Shown in pieces: positions 50,001 through 57,487 of a stretch of 64,000 bases of DNA. Position 1 is the stretch's first letter. Each line of letters starts with the position of its first letter. The stretch is taken from contig OZ026608.1 in assembly GCA_964020085.1 (NCBI GenBank), forward strand, positions 20,023,623 to 20,087,622, read 5' to 3'. The notes below the pieces were generated by a model. That model was not told the DNA's origin, did not search any database, and saw only the letters and a program-made list of their open reading frames with translations. This DNA comes from Micromussa lordhowensis. Taxonomy: Eukaryota > Cnidaria > Anthozoa > Scleractinia > Lobophylliidae. Made by a program: the position numbers and the translations under genes.

Positions 50001-53000
50001 CATCAGCATCCAGCACGTGATAGACGAAATCGTAGTTCATTGGATCATCCGGGACACTGCTCCATGCCCGCTCAATGCGATCACTGTTCTCTCCCAGCTC
50101 TTTCGTCTTCTCTGGCAGGTACGGCCAATGAGGATTAACCAGACGGTCTAACACAGCTACCACAGTTTTCTTGTGGATAAAAAACATAGGTGTGGAGAAT
50201 ATGGTAAATATGAGACTTTGCAAGATGGTGAGTCTAGCATTTTTCTTTGCAAACTTAAGCCATTTTGATTTCTTCAATTGCAAGACCAAGATTTCAAAGT
50301 GTTTTAAATGCGAGTTCTACATGTTCAGGTTCTAATTGAAGGGCTGGGTGCAAAACCAAGACGGTTGTGTGTGAAAAATGTTTTTTTTTCCAAAAGTGCC
50401 TGAATTTTTCCATGCGGTTAATGTAATAGAAAAACATGGTCCTGTATATTTTTTGCTGAAGTTTGCTTCATTTTCAAGATATTAGGTATAAAGAAAAAAC
50501 AGCATTTGTTGTTGCATCAGCGCTTGACTGAAAAGATGTTGATTTCACTTAAAATGTTGATTTCACTAACAACAAAACTTTATTCCTTTTTCAATAATTT
50601 AAATGAATTCTCAGTTAATAAACAACAACACTCTAAAATGATGACTTCACATCAAAAACAGTTAAAATGTTGATTTCAGGTTAACACATTCACTGCAAAG
50701 ATGTTGATTTCACTTCAAAAACCTGGCAAAATGTTGATTTTACACAAGGCGTAAGCTCAAAAATGTTGATTTCGCATCAGTTAAAATGTTGACTTCACGT
50801 AAGGCGCGACCGCAGAGATATTGATTTCACTTGACAACCAGCGAAATGTTGATTTCAGAGAATTTTACTTAAAGAAAACAGTTCATTGTTGATTTCATGT
50901 CAATGCAAAAGCTCAGAGATGTTGATTTCACTTAAAAAACAAATTGATTTCACACAAAATACACTTTTTTCACTTAATATTGAAGACCAAATTACATGTA
51001 CATTGCAGACCACATGCAATAATTTTGAGAAAAAAAATTTTCACCCAAATCCTCACTTAGCATGGTTTTGCACTAACCCCTTCAATTATAAAAAAAGCAG
51101 ATCAGTCCTTTGAGACTTTCTTAGCATCAAGCCTGTGAGAGAGCTTGCGAGATTGGTGAAATTCAACATAAACTTTGCGAGACCCATCAGGTTCTTTGAA
51201 AGACCATTAATTTGCATGGTTGATGATTAATTGTGTTGGCTATTGTGTCGCAACTCTTGCCGTTGCGTTATTTCTTTGCTATTATCAATAAACAACAGTA
51301 ATCACTGACAAAATGGTTGACGTACAAAATATCTGGCGTATTGCCTTCACTCTGGCAAGTATCATGCTTACTGGGATAATTTATATGTACAGGAAGTTAC
51401 TTTGATGGCTAAATTGCCCTTCTTAAACATGCAATTTGATCATAATGTTAATTTGTTTGTTTACAAAATGTCTTACCTTCATATCCAGTTTGTTTGTTTC
51501 TGGATTTCTATGAGTGATGAATTCCCCAAATCTGAACTTGGCTTTCTTTAAATCATCATTGTACAAAAACAGCTCATGGACCCTACAGCAGCAAACAAGC
51601 TTGATTACAAGAAATGGAAATCATGCCATGCATGTCTCAGGTCGGATTTGTAAATGTAATATACCACAACAAGGACAAAGCATCTTTGCCAACTCTCCTA
51701 GACTATCCACGAGTCTCCCAGATACAGACTGAATCTCCTGGTCTCCCATGCATGTATGTGTCACTTGATCTCCCTGAGACAATACGAAGGAAAGCCTATG
51801 AAACACATATTCATAAGCATAGTTTGGCCGACTTTTTTATTTGACACATTTTTGTGGTTGAATTGGCTGTGCTCTACTTTTCCTGCCAAGAAGGTATACA
51901 TATATTGGCAATCTCTTTGATTTCAATAATGTTAGGTTAACAACTCTGACAAAGTTTGTGAGAAACTGTATAATATACATGTTAAATTTACGGTTAGTGC
52001 GTTCGACTCTGGAGCTACCGGTCCGGGTTCGAGCACTGACTGGGGACAATATGTTGTGCTCCCAGGCAAGACACTTTACCCTCACAGTGCCTCTCGACTC
52101 CACCCAGGTGTATAGATGGGTAGCCACAAATATAATGCTGGGGGGTAACCCTGTGATGGACTAGCATCCCATCCAGGGGGGAGTAGAAATACTCCTAGTC
52201 GCGTCATGCTACTGAAACCGGGATAAGCTCTGGCCTGATGAGCCACCTGGCTCGTATGCAGACTGCATGAATGACAAGTGTAAAATGTCAGTTCTCCTCA
52301 CTCCTAACCCAACAAAAGCAAAATCCCACCAGAGTAATACACAAAAGAAAATACTGAAAAAATATTTAAAGGGAACCTCCACTCTTACAACAAGATCAGG
52401 CTTTAAAATCTCAAATTTTACTGGACAAGGTGAAAATAATATTCAAGAGTAACAAAAATTGAGTTAAGGTTATTGCCTATTTTCGCTTTTAAATTTCCCG
52501 CGCACTGCCATCTTGGATTTTGTGACGTCATTTTGGTTGCTGCTATTGTTAGAAAGCAGAGCATCTTTTGTGTGAAACAACTGGGCAACCATATGACGTC
52601 ATGTAATCCAAGATGGCGGCACGCAGGAAACCCAAAAGCAAATATAGGTGAAAGGCAAACCCTGTTTTGCTGACACTGATTCCTCATCGCTGGGCTTTCA
52701 ACCGAAATTTGACATAAGACAGTATTTCCTACAAGTTAACATCCTTTTGCTTTAAGAGTGGAGGTTTCCTTTAAGATCCAAAAAGTTTAATTATAATTAT
52801 TATATATGAAACATTCTTGCACCTTGCTAGTACATGTACATGTATCACTTTAATCATGAAATACAAAGTACCACCCACTGGGTTTTCATACCCACCAGTC
52901 ATGTTTCATCTGTGATATAAGATATGCCGCTGTTGCATCCTTGTAACACATCAGAGCCTTTTCAACAGGTAAATACCCCCGTTCGTAATCACCAACTACT

Positions 53001-56000
53001 TCTGTCTCCAGGTATACAAGTGTAGGATACTTTTCGACAAGCAATTTTGACACATGGAGGAAATTTTGCTCAGCTGCCAGGTGAAGCAGTGTTGGGCGAG
53101 AGGGATTTTCTTCATCACGGAAGTAATTGTACTCTTCATCTGTGTCCTTTTCTAAAATGATTTCTGTGAAACGACTTATCTGTAATAAACAAAATACAAA
53201 GTTAAATAAAAGTTCTTCTGACACAAAAACCAAAAATATACAAATATTATTGTAGTAATAATTAAGGTCATGAATTCTCTTTATTTTTCCAGGCTTGCCA
53301 AAGATTTCTGACTACTTTATAAAGATTTCAAATTATGGCAGGGACTGTTAGGAGGAGGGCTGGTAGGATAGCCCTACCACTTTTTTTGCTTGGACTTCTT
53401 GGCCAGATTTTTTATCCCCATACAGGGCTAAGTTGGGCGACTGTGGAAAAACAAACCTTTTTTCATGCTCTGAGCCACCCAGGATTTCATGGTTAGGAAC
53501 TTTTTGGCCCCTCATAATTTTTCTTAGACCACAGCCTTGCTACCACTTTAAAATGGTCTTAACAGTCCCTGTATTCATCTAATTTATGTACCCTACGTAA
53601 CTAGAGATGTTAATTTAAATAAACTTAATATCTCAGACCACCAAGTCAATTTAAAACCAAACCAACAGCAACACAGTCTAGTTACAGAATTCCAAAATGA
53701 ATACAACCCCAATGCAAATTTTTAGATACTGTGTCAGGAGCTCAATTGGCTGCATTCTTGAAAACATGAAATAGAAAACCCCCTCATCGCTTGAAATAAA
53801 TCACTCTGTACAAAAAACAATCTTAAGTGGAGTGTTAAGAAAAATCATTAACCAGACATACCAGATACTCTAAACTTGCCACCATCTCTGGCTTGTCTTT
53901 GTACTTCTCGCTGACTGGCCAATCACGTATTATCACCAGAAGGCTGTCTTTCCCATATTTAACCATCAGTCTGTCAGTCCGCACTTCATCCATGGCTCTG
54001 TTCCATGATATAGCACTGGAACTAAACTTTTCTTGTACCTTAATGTGGCAAACCAATCAATATGATTTTAAAAAGTCACTGGCCAAACAATCACAACCCT
54101 GGCCAAACGATTGCAACATTTTCATGAAACATATCACAACATACTAACAGGGCTGCTGTGTTGTGCAACAGCCTCTCTCATGAACTTGGATCTGCAGTTT
54201 CTTTTAGCAAATTTAGACAAAACCTGCGTCATTACAGCTTTGAATGACACATGGCATCCTTAAAAAGGAGCTTCAGTGATACGATAGCTTTTTATTCTAA
54301 TAATACTACCGTGTATGTTTATTTTTAATTAATTGTTAGTTAATTTAGTTAGGAGACTTATGTCGTGTTTAGACTTGAACGGTTTACTGAGGTACCAGAG
54401 TTTACTTACCTAGGTAAACATTTTCCCTGTGTAAACGCTAACTGATACTTTGGTAAATGCCGCAAAAGACAAAAGAAATTCGACCAGGGTAAAAGTTGTA
54501 ATTATACCCTGTGATCAGGCATGGTTACAGTTGGTAACCAAGGTCAAGATGACACGCAGATATATGTGCTTGTGGCGGCGTAATATTTCACTTCCCGCGG
54601 TGAGCAGATCGTGCGATTGTCACGTTTTCGACCAAGTGTTCCTATCATGGCAGATAACAGAGAAGTCAGAACGATTGGATCAATCTGCGTATGGCAAAAT
54701 ATCCGTCAGGTAAAAGAAGGCATTGTATTTTTTCATTTTCAGTATTATTTACAACTTTCTCTAGGAAAACTTCGATCCTTCGTTGTGTAATAATGGTCGA
54801 TGTATTTTCCCACCAGGAAGATGCTGCATATTCACAATATCCACATTTCTACGCAAAATCTTGACGTTTCTGTTTGCGGCTCTTGAATTAAGAAATAAAA
54901 AGCAATGGCCACGAAAGCCACCAATTTACTTCTTGAAGCAAGCACGGTTTTAGAATTTCCCGCCAGTTCGATTTCATGACGTTGATAATGCAGCGGGCAC
55001 GAGTGTTGACTGATCAACTTGAGTTATTTGAGCCAGTGAACGAATGTACCAAGGTTACATAACTTGACCTTAGTAAATTTTTACCTCGGTAAAAGCTCAA
55101 ATGTAAACACGGCATAAGATATTATACCTTTTTATTGAATCCATTTTGAAATCACTGGTTATCCTTGTAATGTGATTGGTTCTCAGCGGTGCGATTTATT
55201 CACTAATCGCACTATCTTTTCCTCTTAATCACATCTTGTTCTCAGCCAATGAGGATGGGACAGTAAAACAAAACAACCAATCAGATTTTAAGGCTTTTTT
55301 TAACTCACCCATCCCATTGCAGGAAAATAAAAGACAAAAAAAGCCATTGTTACTAGGCAAATTTGGCAACGTTGTTCAATAAATATTGGTCCTGACCAAA
55401 ATCTTGTTCCTGTACAATAACATGTACATTAGGCTATTAAATTGTGCAATTTAAAAATGGATCTAATAATTAAAAGTGGTAATTGAACTTTGGGTCGTGC
55501 AATTTTGGTCTGAAATCATACTTGTGATTTTGAAATCACGCATATGATTTCAGACCAAATCGCACTCCACTCAGTTCAATTACCATAATAATAAATCGCG
55601 CTGAAGGATTTTTTACTGTGTACAAATAAAGTTATAAATCAATCAATTAATCAAACTAGTATGGGACTGAGGTATCAATACCATGCATGTCCATATGAAA
55701 CAAAACTTTACAATATTACCCATGAATTATCCAAAATTGTGTTGGGAACTGGGGCGAGTTTCAAATTTCAACCAATCAATAAACTGACACCACCACATAA
55801 AAGATCACGTTGAGAGAAGTCATTTAATTGACCAAGTTTAATGCTTTTTGGGTGAACAGAGACTAAGTTATGGACCTTGAAACATGGTCCAAAAGCCATA
55901 CAAATGCCACTAATGTTGAGACAGCGTCCCCCAAAACCATATAAACTCTTAAAATTTGTTATCAGTTTTGTGACAACTGTAAAATCCAGTCATTCAACTA

Positions 56001-57487
56001 CCATTTGATTTTACAGTTGTCACAAACTGATAAAAAATGTTAAGAGTTCACATGGTTTTGGGGGACACTGTCTCAACATTGGAGACTTTTGTATGGATTT
56101 TGAACCATGTTTCAAGGTCTATACAATGTAACTAATGGTCTCTGTTCATCCTAAAAGCAACAAACTTGGTCAAATGACTTCCCTCAACTCGATCTTTCAT
56201 GTGGTTGTGTCAGTTTATTGATTAGTTAAAATTTGAAACTCGCCCCAGTTCCCTGTGCAATTTCGGAATGGCCTATACATGTAAGGCTATATCTTTTGCC
56301 TTGACCTTTTCCAGGCAAGTAGAGTGCCCTTGTATGAAGAACTTTTACATCCAGGTTACAGAGACCAAGAGGTAACTGAGGAGTCTTAAACAGGCCAAAT
56401 GATTGCAACGTGCCATTATGCAACATATCGCAACATTGTTGGCCCAACATTTTCAAGCCTGACAGCCAAACGATTGCAACATTTCATAGCAACATATTGC
56501 AACATGTTGTACATATTTGGCCACCTTGTTATGATGAGTTGCAACGTCTTGGGTGCTGTAAATCGAACTAGTGTGCATGCCTTTATAATGTTGCACAAAG
56601 TCCACAAACCCTGCCAATGATGAGTACAACGTCATGAAACATCCACAAATGTTTAAGACTTGAGCGAACAATACCCAACATGTTGGAACACCTCATAACA
56701 GGGTGGCCAAATGCACACAAATATGCAATTCTTGGAGGTGGAAGATCAACCCATAGCTTTTTATCACAAGTTAGCCTCCCAACCCACCCCATAGCCTGAG
56801 TGGATTTCTTAACTGAGCCATGCAAGCTACTTTAATTTGCCTGGTTCAACATTTTACAACAAACTCAAAATATCCATGGCAGAAGTCCGGGTGGTTAACT
56901 TGCAGTATATTGATCGTTTATACTTCAGCTCAATATTTAAAACAAGAATGTTTACGAAACAATAATCTTACTATTCCTCAAGCAAATCTTGAGAATAAAT
57001 GAATATCAAACTAAATGCAGATAAATTATTGAATAGGGGAACTGCAGAACGTATCTGAATAATATCGAAATCTGGTCCGCAAAATTAGGCTTATAATTAT
57101 CTTGAAATATGAAGCAGAAAGAATGCGATGGACACATTGATTCAAACTGAATTCGAGTTGTAAACATAGAGAAATGTTAAGATTGAATGTTCGGAACACT
57201 CCATCGTTAACATGACAAAATTTGGCGTTTCTAAAACTCACTTCTTAAAGCTTAACATTAAATATAAACAAGCAGATGATAGAAATATCGAGGAAAACCA
57301 TTGAAAACTCACATTTTGGAATCAAAACAAACTTCAACAGAGCGCTGATCGAAGAGGTTAACAACAAATGCCTCACCTTTAACCAGAACTCCTCGTTAAA
57401 AGGTTCTTCCAAATCATGCTCTCGCTCTTCTTTGGATTTCTTTTCTTCCATCTGGACGGCTGTATATGTGTTATCTGTTTTCCCCAT
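28990..57487 (-). CDS. Gene A: ankyrin-repeat six-TM cation channel, TRP-superfamily-like (complete, 14 exons)
   Basis: The spliced coding sequence is 1965 nt (654 aa). Exons: 57377-57487, 53862-54038, 52896-53179, 51477-51582, 49900-50169, 35417-35490, 34694-34876, 34087-34260, 32187-32333, 31589-31669, 30971-31151, 30419-30479, 29778-29844, 28990-29038. Every junction is GT-AG and keeps frame. Seen: ankyrin-type TLLHLAAEQNF near residues 126-136 and a second degenerate repeat with GYLPVEKAL; a pre-S1 linker with HPVVRMLV and KWKTFGHWWF; hydrophobic segments at about 345-361 (S1), 376-394 (S2), 415-431 (S3), 439-455 (S4), 480-499 (S5) and 537-562 (S6); pore-helix-like NYAWLMLAAVRAL; S6 end NVLIAQLSYTYSEAK; basic C-terminus KVVRKVSKKTD. 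Known: ankyrins, a K/R-W linker and six TM segments typify TRPA/TRPV/TRPC channels, so a membrane cation channel is inferred. No canonical TRP box is visible and the subfamily is not assigned. It is shorter than typical TRPs. The ATG at 57487 opens exon 1. Confidence 0.86.
29124..29506. mobile_element. TIR element family, 383-bp copy
   Basis: Left TTGAAGATGATTTCCAGTCC, right GACTGGAAGTCATCTTTAAA; the internal GTAAGACATCACAAAATG matches the 21082 copy. In gene A intron 13; the middle of the longer copy is missing. Confidence 0.68.
29778..29844 (-). CDS. Gene A exon 13 (residues 617-638)
   Basis: A 67-nt exon between TTTTCAG and GTATAT: E then MLEYSEERNPWESMEDKLTL, ending in Ile, phase 2. Acidic, probably helical C-terminal tail. 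Confidence 0.8.
29845..30418. other. Gene A intron 12
   Basis: A run of ATCAATC-type short repeats at about 29885-29945; nothing else seen. Confidence 0.5.
30419..30479 (-). CDS. Gene A exon 12 (residues 597-616)
   Basis: A 61-nt exon between CTTTCAG and GTGGGT: NLRVKYYKVGDRVSETELAK, phase 1. Basic then acidic cytosolic tail. Confidence 0.8.
30778..30895 (+). mobile_element. SINE-like element, 3' fragment
   Basis: Matches the 3' half of the 51991 copy: GGTAGAAATATTTCCAGTC, ATCATGCTACAGAAACTGG, GGACTGATGGGCC. In gene A intron 11. Confidence 0.5.
30971..31151 (-). CDS. Gene A exon 11 (residues 536-596; S6 and proximal C-terminus)
   Basis: The acceptor is CTGTTAG. After the split Ser codon, S6 is WLAILILLAYMAMVVVILL and continues NVLIAQLSYTYSEAKS, then a basic amphipathic run RMRIVTRLEHSRFARF. 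The donor is GTAAGTG, phase 0. LNVLIAQLS-x-T resembles the S6 end of TRP and PKD2-like channels. Confidence 0.93.
31589..31669 (-). CDS. Gene A exon 10 (residues 509-535; pore-helix-like segment)
   Basis: An 81-nt exon, acceptor TTTTACAG and donor GTAAAC. After the split Thr codon it reads NYAWLMLAAVRALVEQQ and ends EEDYSKF. It is the only segment between S5 and S6, so it must contribute the pore. No obvious FGxG/FGD selectivity motif is present. Confidence 0.85.
32187..32333 (-). CDS. Gene A exon 9 (residues 460-508; S4-S5 linker and S5)
   Basis: After the split Arg codon it reads TTGLYTKTLAKIIYRDMTRF (S4-S5 linker) and S5 SVVFLVVFIGFCGAMFMAL, ending SQELF plus AC at GTAAGA, phase 2. About 77% identity to gene B exon 9. 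Confidence 0.92.
32830..33012 (-). mobile_element. SINE-like element, 5' portion, minus orientation
   Basis: The reverse complement carries TGTGTTCTTGGGCAAGACTC and CTCACAGTGCCTCTC of the same family. In gene A intron 8. Confidence 0.5.
33013..33900. other. Gene A intron 8, repeat-like segment
   Basis: Contains a 97-codon plus-strand frame (33147-33440) beginning in a repeat-like CAAATGCGATTGGCT context, with MAERFSKFCGKTARAKGNYQ partway in. It may be a transposon fragment but I do not recognise it. Confidence 0.3.
33901..34081. repeat. 181-bp inverted repeat abutting gene A exon 8 donor
   Basis: Left AAATAGCACGGTTTCT is inverted as AGAAACCGTGCTATTT; GGGGTATTTGG and TGGCTCGTGATATTT-type arms run inward to CCGCGGCGG. 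The right end stops about 5 bp from the splice donor at 34086. Confidence 0.75.
34087..34260 (-). CDS. Gene A exon 8 (residues 402-459; S3 and S4)
   Basis: Reads EWRTYFKDPYNYFDWLGLVL (S3), then SLAGLGYLFNFLRLFKF (S4) with only sparse basic residues, ending SCIT plus AG, phase 2. The donor GTATTAG lies only a few bases from the end of an inverted-repeat element (33901-34081). About 89% protein identity to gene B exon 8. Confidence 0.92.
34694..34876 (-). CDS. Gene A exon 7 (residues 341-401; S1 and S2)
   Basis: The acceptor is CTTGCAG. The first base completes a Cys codon. S1 is VQASFYVLFLTLLSYALIYG; a loop with EDPTQYNGKADG follows, then S2 in CEIFTIIFLMFYFFEE. The donor is GTAAGTG, phase 2. 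About 85% protein identity to gene B exon 7. Confidence 0.92.
35417..35490 (-). CDS. Gene A exon 6 (residues 317-340 plus split codon; pre-S1 linker)
   Basis: A short 74-nt exon between GCGTAG and GTAAGA: EAIQHPVVRMLVTRKW then KTFGHWWF, phase 2. The HP-V/L-V-x-x-L plus K-W-x-x-F/Y-G pattern resembles the segment before S1 in TRPA/TRPV channels. It is separated from exon 5 by a 14.4 kb intron that carries the tRNA array. Confidence 0.83.
35491..36194. other. Gene A intron 5, segment before tRNA array
   Basis: No gene or clear repeat seen apart from short AT-rich stretches. Confidence 0.5.
36719..36791 (+). tRNA. tRNA-Thr (anticodon UGU), copy 1
   Basis: A 73-nt cloverleaf: acceptor GCCTTCG/CGAGGGC, D arm GCTC/GAGC with GG in the loop, anticodon stem CTGGT/ACCAG with loop CTTGTAA (anticodon TGT), T arm AAGAG/CTCTT with TTCGAAT, discriminator T. 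No intron. A run of eight T about 21 nt downstream suits RNA polymerase III termination. Confidence 0.95.
37609..37681 (+). tRNA. tRNA-Thr (UGU), copy 2
   Basis: Identical in sequence to copy 1 over all 73 nt, followed by T-runs. Unit spacing from copy 1 is 890 bp. Confidence 0.95.
37884..38502 (-). mobile_element. Penelope-like element 3' fragment with GIY-YIG domain, inserted in tRNA unit
   Basis: It interrupts the unit between CTGAAAGCGTG and GAAAGCGTGAAAGCG. The minus strand has 97 open codons from 38499 to a stop at 38206. Seen: CKNCNQHYIGSTTRFIHDR (YIG and the following Arg), REHLNND, then FEAFYIRNHKPTINSREE with the expected Glu. Known: a C-terminal GIY-YIG nuclease is typical of Penelope-like retroelements. 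No reverse transcriptase is present, so it is a 5'-truncated dead copy. Confidence 0.75.
39160..39232 (+). tRNA. tRNA-Thr (UGU), copy 3
   Basis: Identical to copy 1. Its distance from copy 2 (1551 bp) is enlarged by the Penelope-like insert at 37884-38502. Confidence 0.95.
39467..39539 (+). tRNA. tRNA-Thr (UGU), copy 4 (acceptor-stem variant)
   Basis: One change from the others: the 3' acceptor strand is CGAAGGC, so the U-G pair becomes U-A and the acceptor stem is fully Watson-Crick. Only 307 bp after copy 3 because most of one unit is deleted. Confidence 0.95.
40378..40450 (+). tRNA. tRNA-Thr (UGU), copy 5
   Basis: Identical to copy 1; 911 bp after copy 4. Confidence 0.95.
41276..41348 (+). 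tRNA. tRNA-Thr (UGU), copy 6
   Basis: Identical to copy 1. The unit is then interrupted downstream by the 2.24 kb insert starting near 41519. Confidence 0.95.
41519..43760. mobile_element. 2.24 kb insertion with inverted ends in tRNA unit
   Basis: The flanking unit sequence (CATACTGTCTTAAAAAA, then ACATACATTTTATAAAATCC) is continuous in sibling units, so this block is a discrete insertion. GTGTGGCTTACG near the left end matches the inverse of GTAAGCCACAC at the right end; 43731-43760 is itself a hairpin. No transposase frame is visible. A nested element with GC-rich ends may lie at about 41943-42517. The class is unknown. Confidence 0.6.
43916..44551. mobile_element. TTAA-flanked MITE (piggyBac-type), 636 bp
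   Basis: Flanked by TTAA at 43912-43915 and 44552-44555. Ends are GGTGATTCCCG and CGGGAATCACC, perfect inverted repeats. Sibling units show the empty site with a single TTAA. TTAA duplication is the hallmark of piggyBac transposition. There is no coding capacity. Confidence 0.85.
44811..44954. mobile_element. 144-bp MITE with CCAG target duplication
   Basis: Inserted in CAGACCAGCCCTCC of the tRNA unit, leaving CCAG on both sides. Long inverted arms include GGTTGTTCGAAAGGTGGATA and the inner GGATAACGCTATCCACCG. Non-autonomous; superfamily not determined. Confidence 0.7.
45271..45343 (+). tRNA. tRNA-Thr (UGU), copy 7
   Basis: Identical to copy 1; first intact tRNA after the insert-rich segment. 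Confidence 0.95.
45823..45843 (+). pseudogene. 3' remnant of a tRNA-Thr gene
   Basis: Only the T loop and 3' acceptor strand remain (TTCGAATCACTTCGAGGGCT), joined directly to upstream flank that normally lies over 100 bp away. One base in the T stem differs. Not functional. Confidence 0.85.
46252..46324 (+). tRNA. tRNA-Thr (UGU), copy 8
   Basis: Identical to copy 1. Its flanks are the most diverged of the array: the 5' flank lacks the GAACCAAGTG stretch, and the 3' flank has an extra CAGGAGCCCATT segment. Confidence 0.94.
46706..49085. other. Gene A intron 5, segment after tRNA array
   Basis: AT-rich, without a supported gene. It contains CCCTA repeats near 47610-47655 and scattered short frames that show no conservation. 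Confidence 0.5.
49086..49802. mobile_element. Dispersed non-autonomous element with AGCGGAGCTCC end (copy 2)
   Basis: The left end AGCGGAGCTCC begins a GC-rich hairpin (GGCGGCC/GGCCGCC); the right end is GGAGCTACGCTTTTAGGC. An internal CGA-repeat tract is followed by GTCGCGCAACATGGCGGCC. It shares order and sequence with 17989-18670. Confidence 0.6.
49900..50169 (-). CDS. Gene A exon 5 (residues 227-316)
   Basis: Reads KTVVAVLDRLVNPHWPYLP and then PDDPMNYDFVYHVLDAD, ending SMSCLRCIAESDDK at a GTAACT donor, phase 0. The acceptor is AAG (CCACAAG), weaker than the CAG of gene B. It corresponds to the last ankyrin region before the pre-S1 linker. Confidence 0.88.
50535..50955. repeat. Cluster of 13 TGTTGATTTCAC-type motifs
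   Basis: Thirteen copies of a 12-13 bp motif with at most two changes each, all in the same orientation, at irregular spacing (16 to about 60 bp). Many are preceded by AAAA or GCAAAGA. In gene A intron 4, 370 bp upstream of the exon 5 acceptor. Not a simple tandem repeat. Confidence 0.85.
51477..51582 (-). CDS. Gene A exon 4 (residues 191-226)
   Basis: The acceptor is TGCTGTAG. The exon completes the split Trp codon and reads VHELFLYNDDLKKAKF, ending NKLDMK at GTAAGA, phase 0. It lacks an internal Met start and was found by phase and by its match to gene B exon 4. Confidence 0.82.
51991..52265 (+). mobile_element. SINE-like element, fullest copy
   Basis: Starts GGTTAGTGCGTTCGACTC and has a box-B-like GGGTTCGAGC near 52025, as in tRNA-derived SINEs. 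The body has GGCAAGACACTTTACC and ACTAGCATCCCATCC. Other copies: 22540-22808 (+), 30778-30895 (3' part), 32830-33012 (-). Confidence 0.6.
52370..52770. mobile_element. TTAA-flanked MITE, 401 bp (second family)
   Basis: TTAA at 52366-52369 and 52771-52774. Ends AGGGAACCTCCACTCTTA and TAAGAGTGGAGGTTTCCT differ by one base when inverted. Inner arms include CATCTTGGATT and TGACGTCA. In gene A intron 3. Confidence 0.8.
52896..53179 (-). CDS. Gene A exon 3 (residues 97-190 plus split codon; ankyrin repeats)
   Basis: Opens ISRFTEIILEKD after a TTACAG acceptor. It carries a canonical ankyrin core (TLLHLAAEQNF) and a second degenerate repeat (GYLPVEKAL followed by TAAYLISQM). The donor is GTGGGT, phase 2; the split codon becomes Trp with exon 4. 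Confidence 0.9.
53180..53861. other. Gene A intron 2
   Basis: Nothing supportable seen. Confidence 0.5.
53862..54038 (-). CDS. Gene A exon 2 (residues 38-96)
   Basis: Starts VQEKF after a TTAAG acceptor and ends SLEYL at a GTATGT donor, phase 0. It contains SWNRAMDEVR and KYKDKPE, shared with gene B exon 2. It is an N-terminal region before the ankyrin repeats with no recognised domain. Confidence 0.85.
54358..55117. mobile_element. 760-bp element with TTATGTCGTGTTTA inverted ends
   Basis: The left end TTATGTCGTGTTTAGACTTG is inverted at the right (TCAAATGTAAACACGGCATAA), and inner GTTTACTGAGGTA is matched by TTACCTCGGTAA. Non-autonomous DNA transposon in gene A intron 1. Confidence 0.6.
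55480..55590. repeat. Inverted repeat, MITE-like (TGGTAATTGAAC ends)
   Basis: TTGGTCTGAAATCATA on the left is inverted on the right around ATTTTGAAAT. In gene A intron 1. Confidence 0.65.
55744..56253. repeat. 510-bp long palindrome (foldback element)
   Basis: GGGAACTGGGGCGAGTTTCA at the left pairs with its inverse at 56234-56253. Arms stay aligned through CCCCCAAAACCAT and AACTGTAAAATC to a centre near 55995. Arms of about 250 bp with a few mismatches. No frame of note. In gene A intron 1. Confidence 0.85.
56254..57376. other. Gene A intron 1, segment next to exon 1
   Basis: Around 56400-56720 there is loosely repeated GCAACAT / CCAAACGATTGCAAC sequence; similar words occur near 54090-54110. 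No gene. Confidence 0.45.
57377..57487 (-). CDS. Gene A exon 1 (start codon; residues 1-37)
   Basis: Begins MGKTDNTYTAV, is rich in Glu/Lys, and ends EEFWLK at a GTGAGG donor, phase 0. The ending matches DFWLK of gene B exon 1, which supports both the frame and the donor. It has no signal peptide, as expected for a cytosolic N-terminus. Confidence 0.8.

Noticed and set aside
57245..57376. Extension of gene A exon 1 past the Lys at residue 37
   Set aside because: The GTGAGG donor and the match to gene B exon 1 end the exon at 57377; the following frame is intronic.
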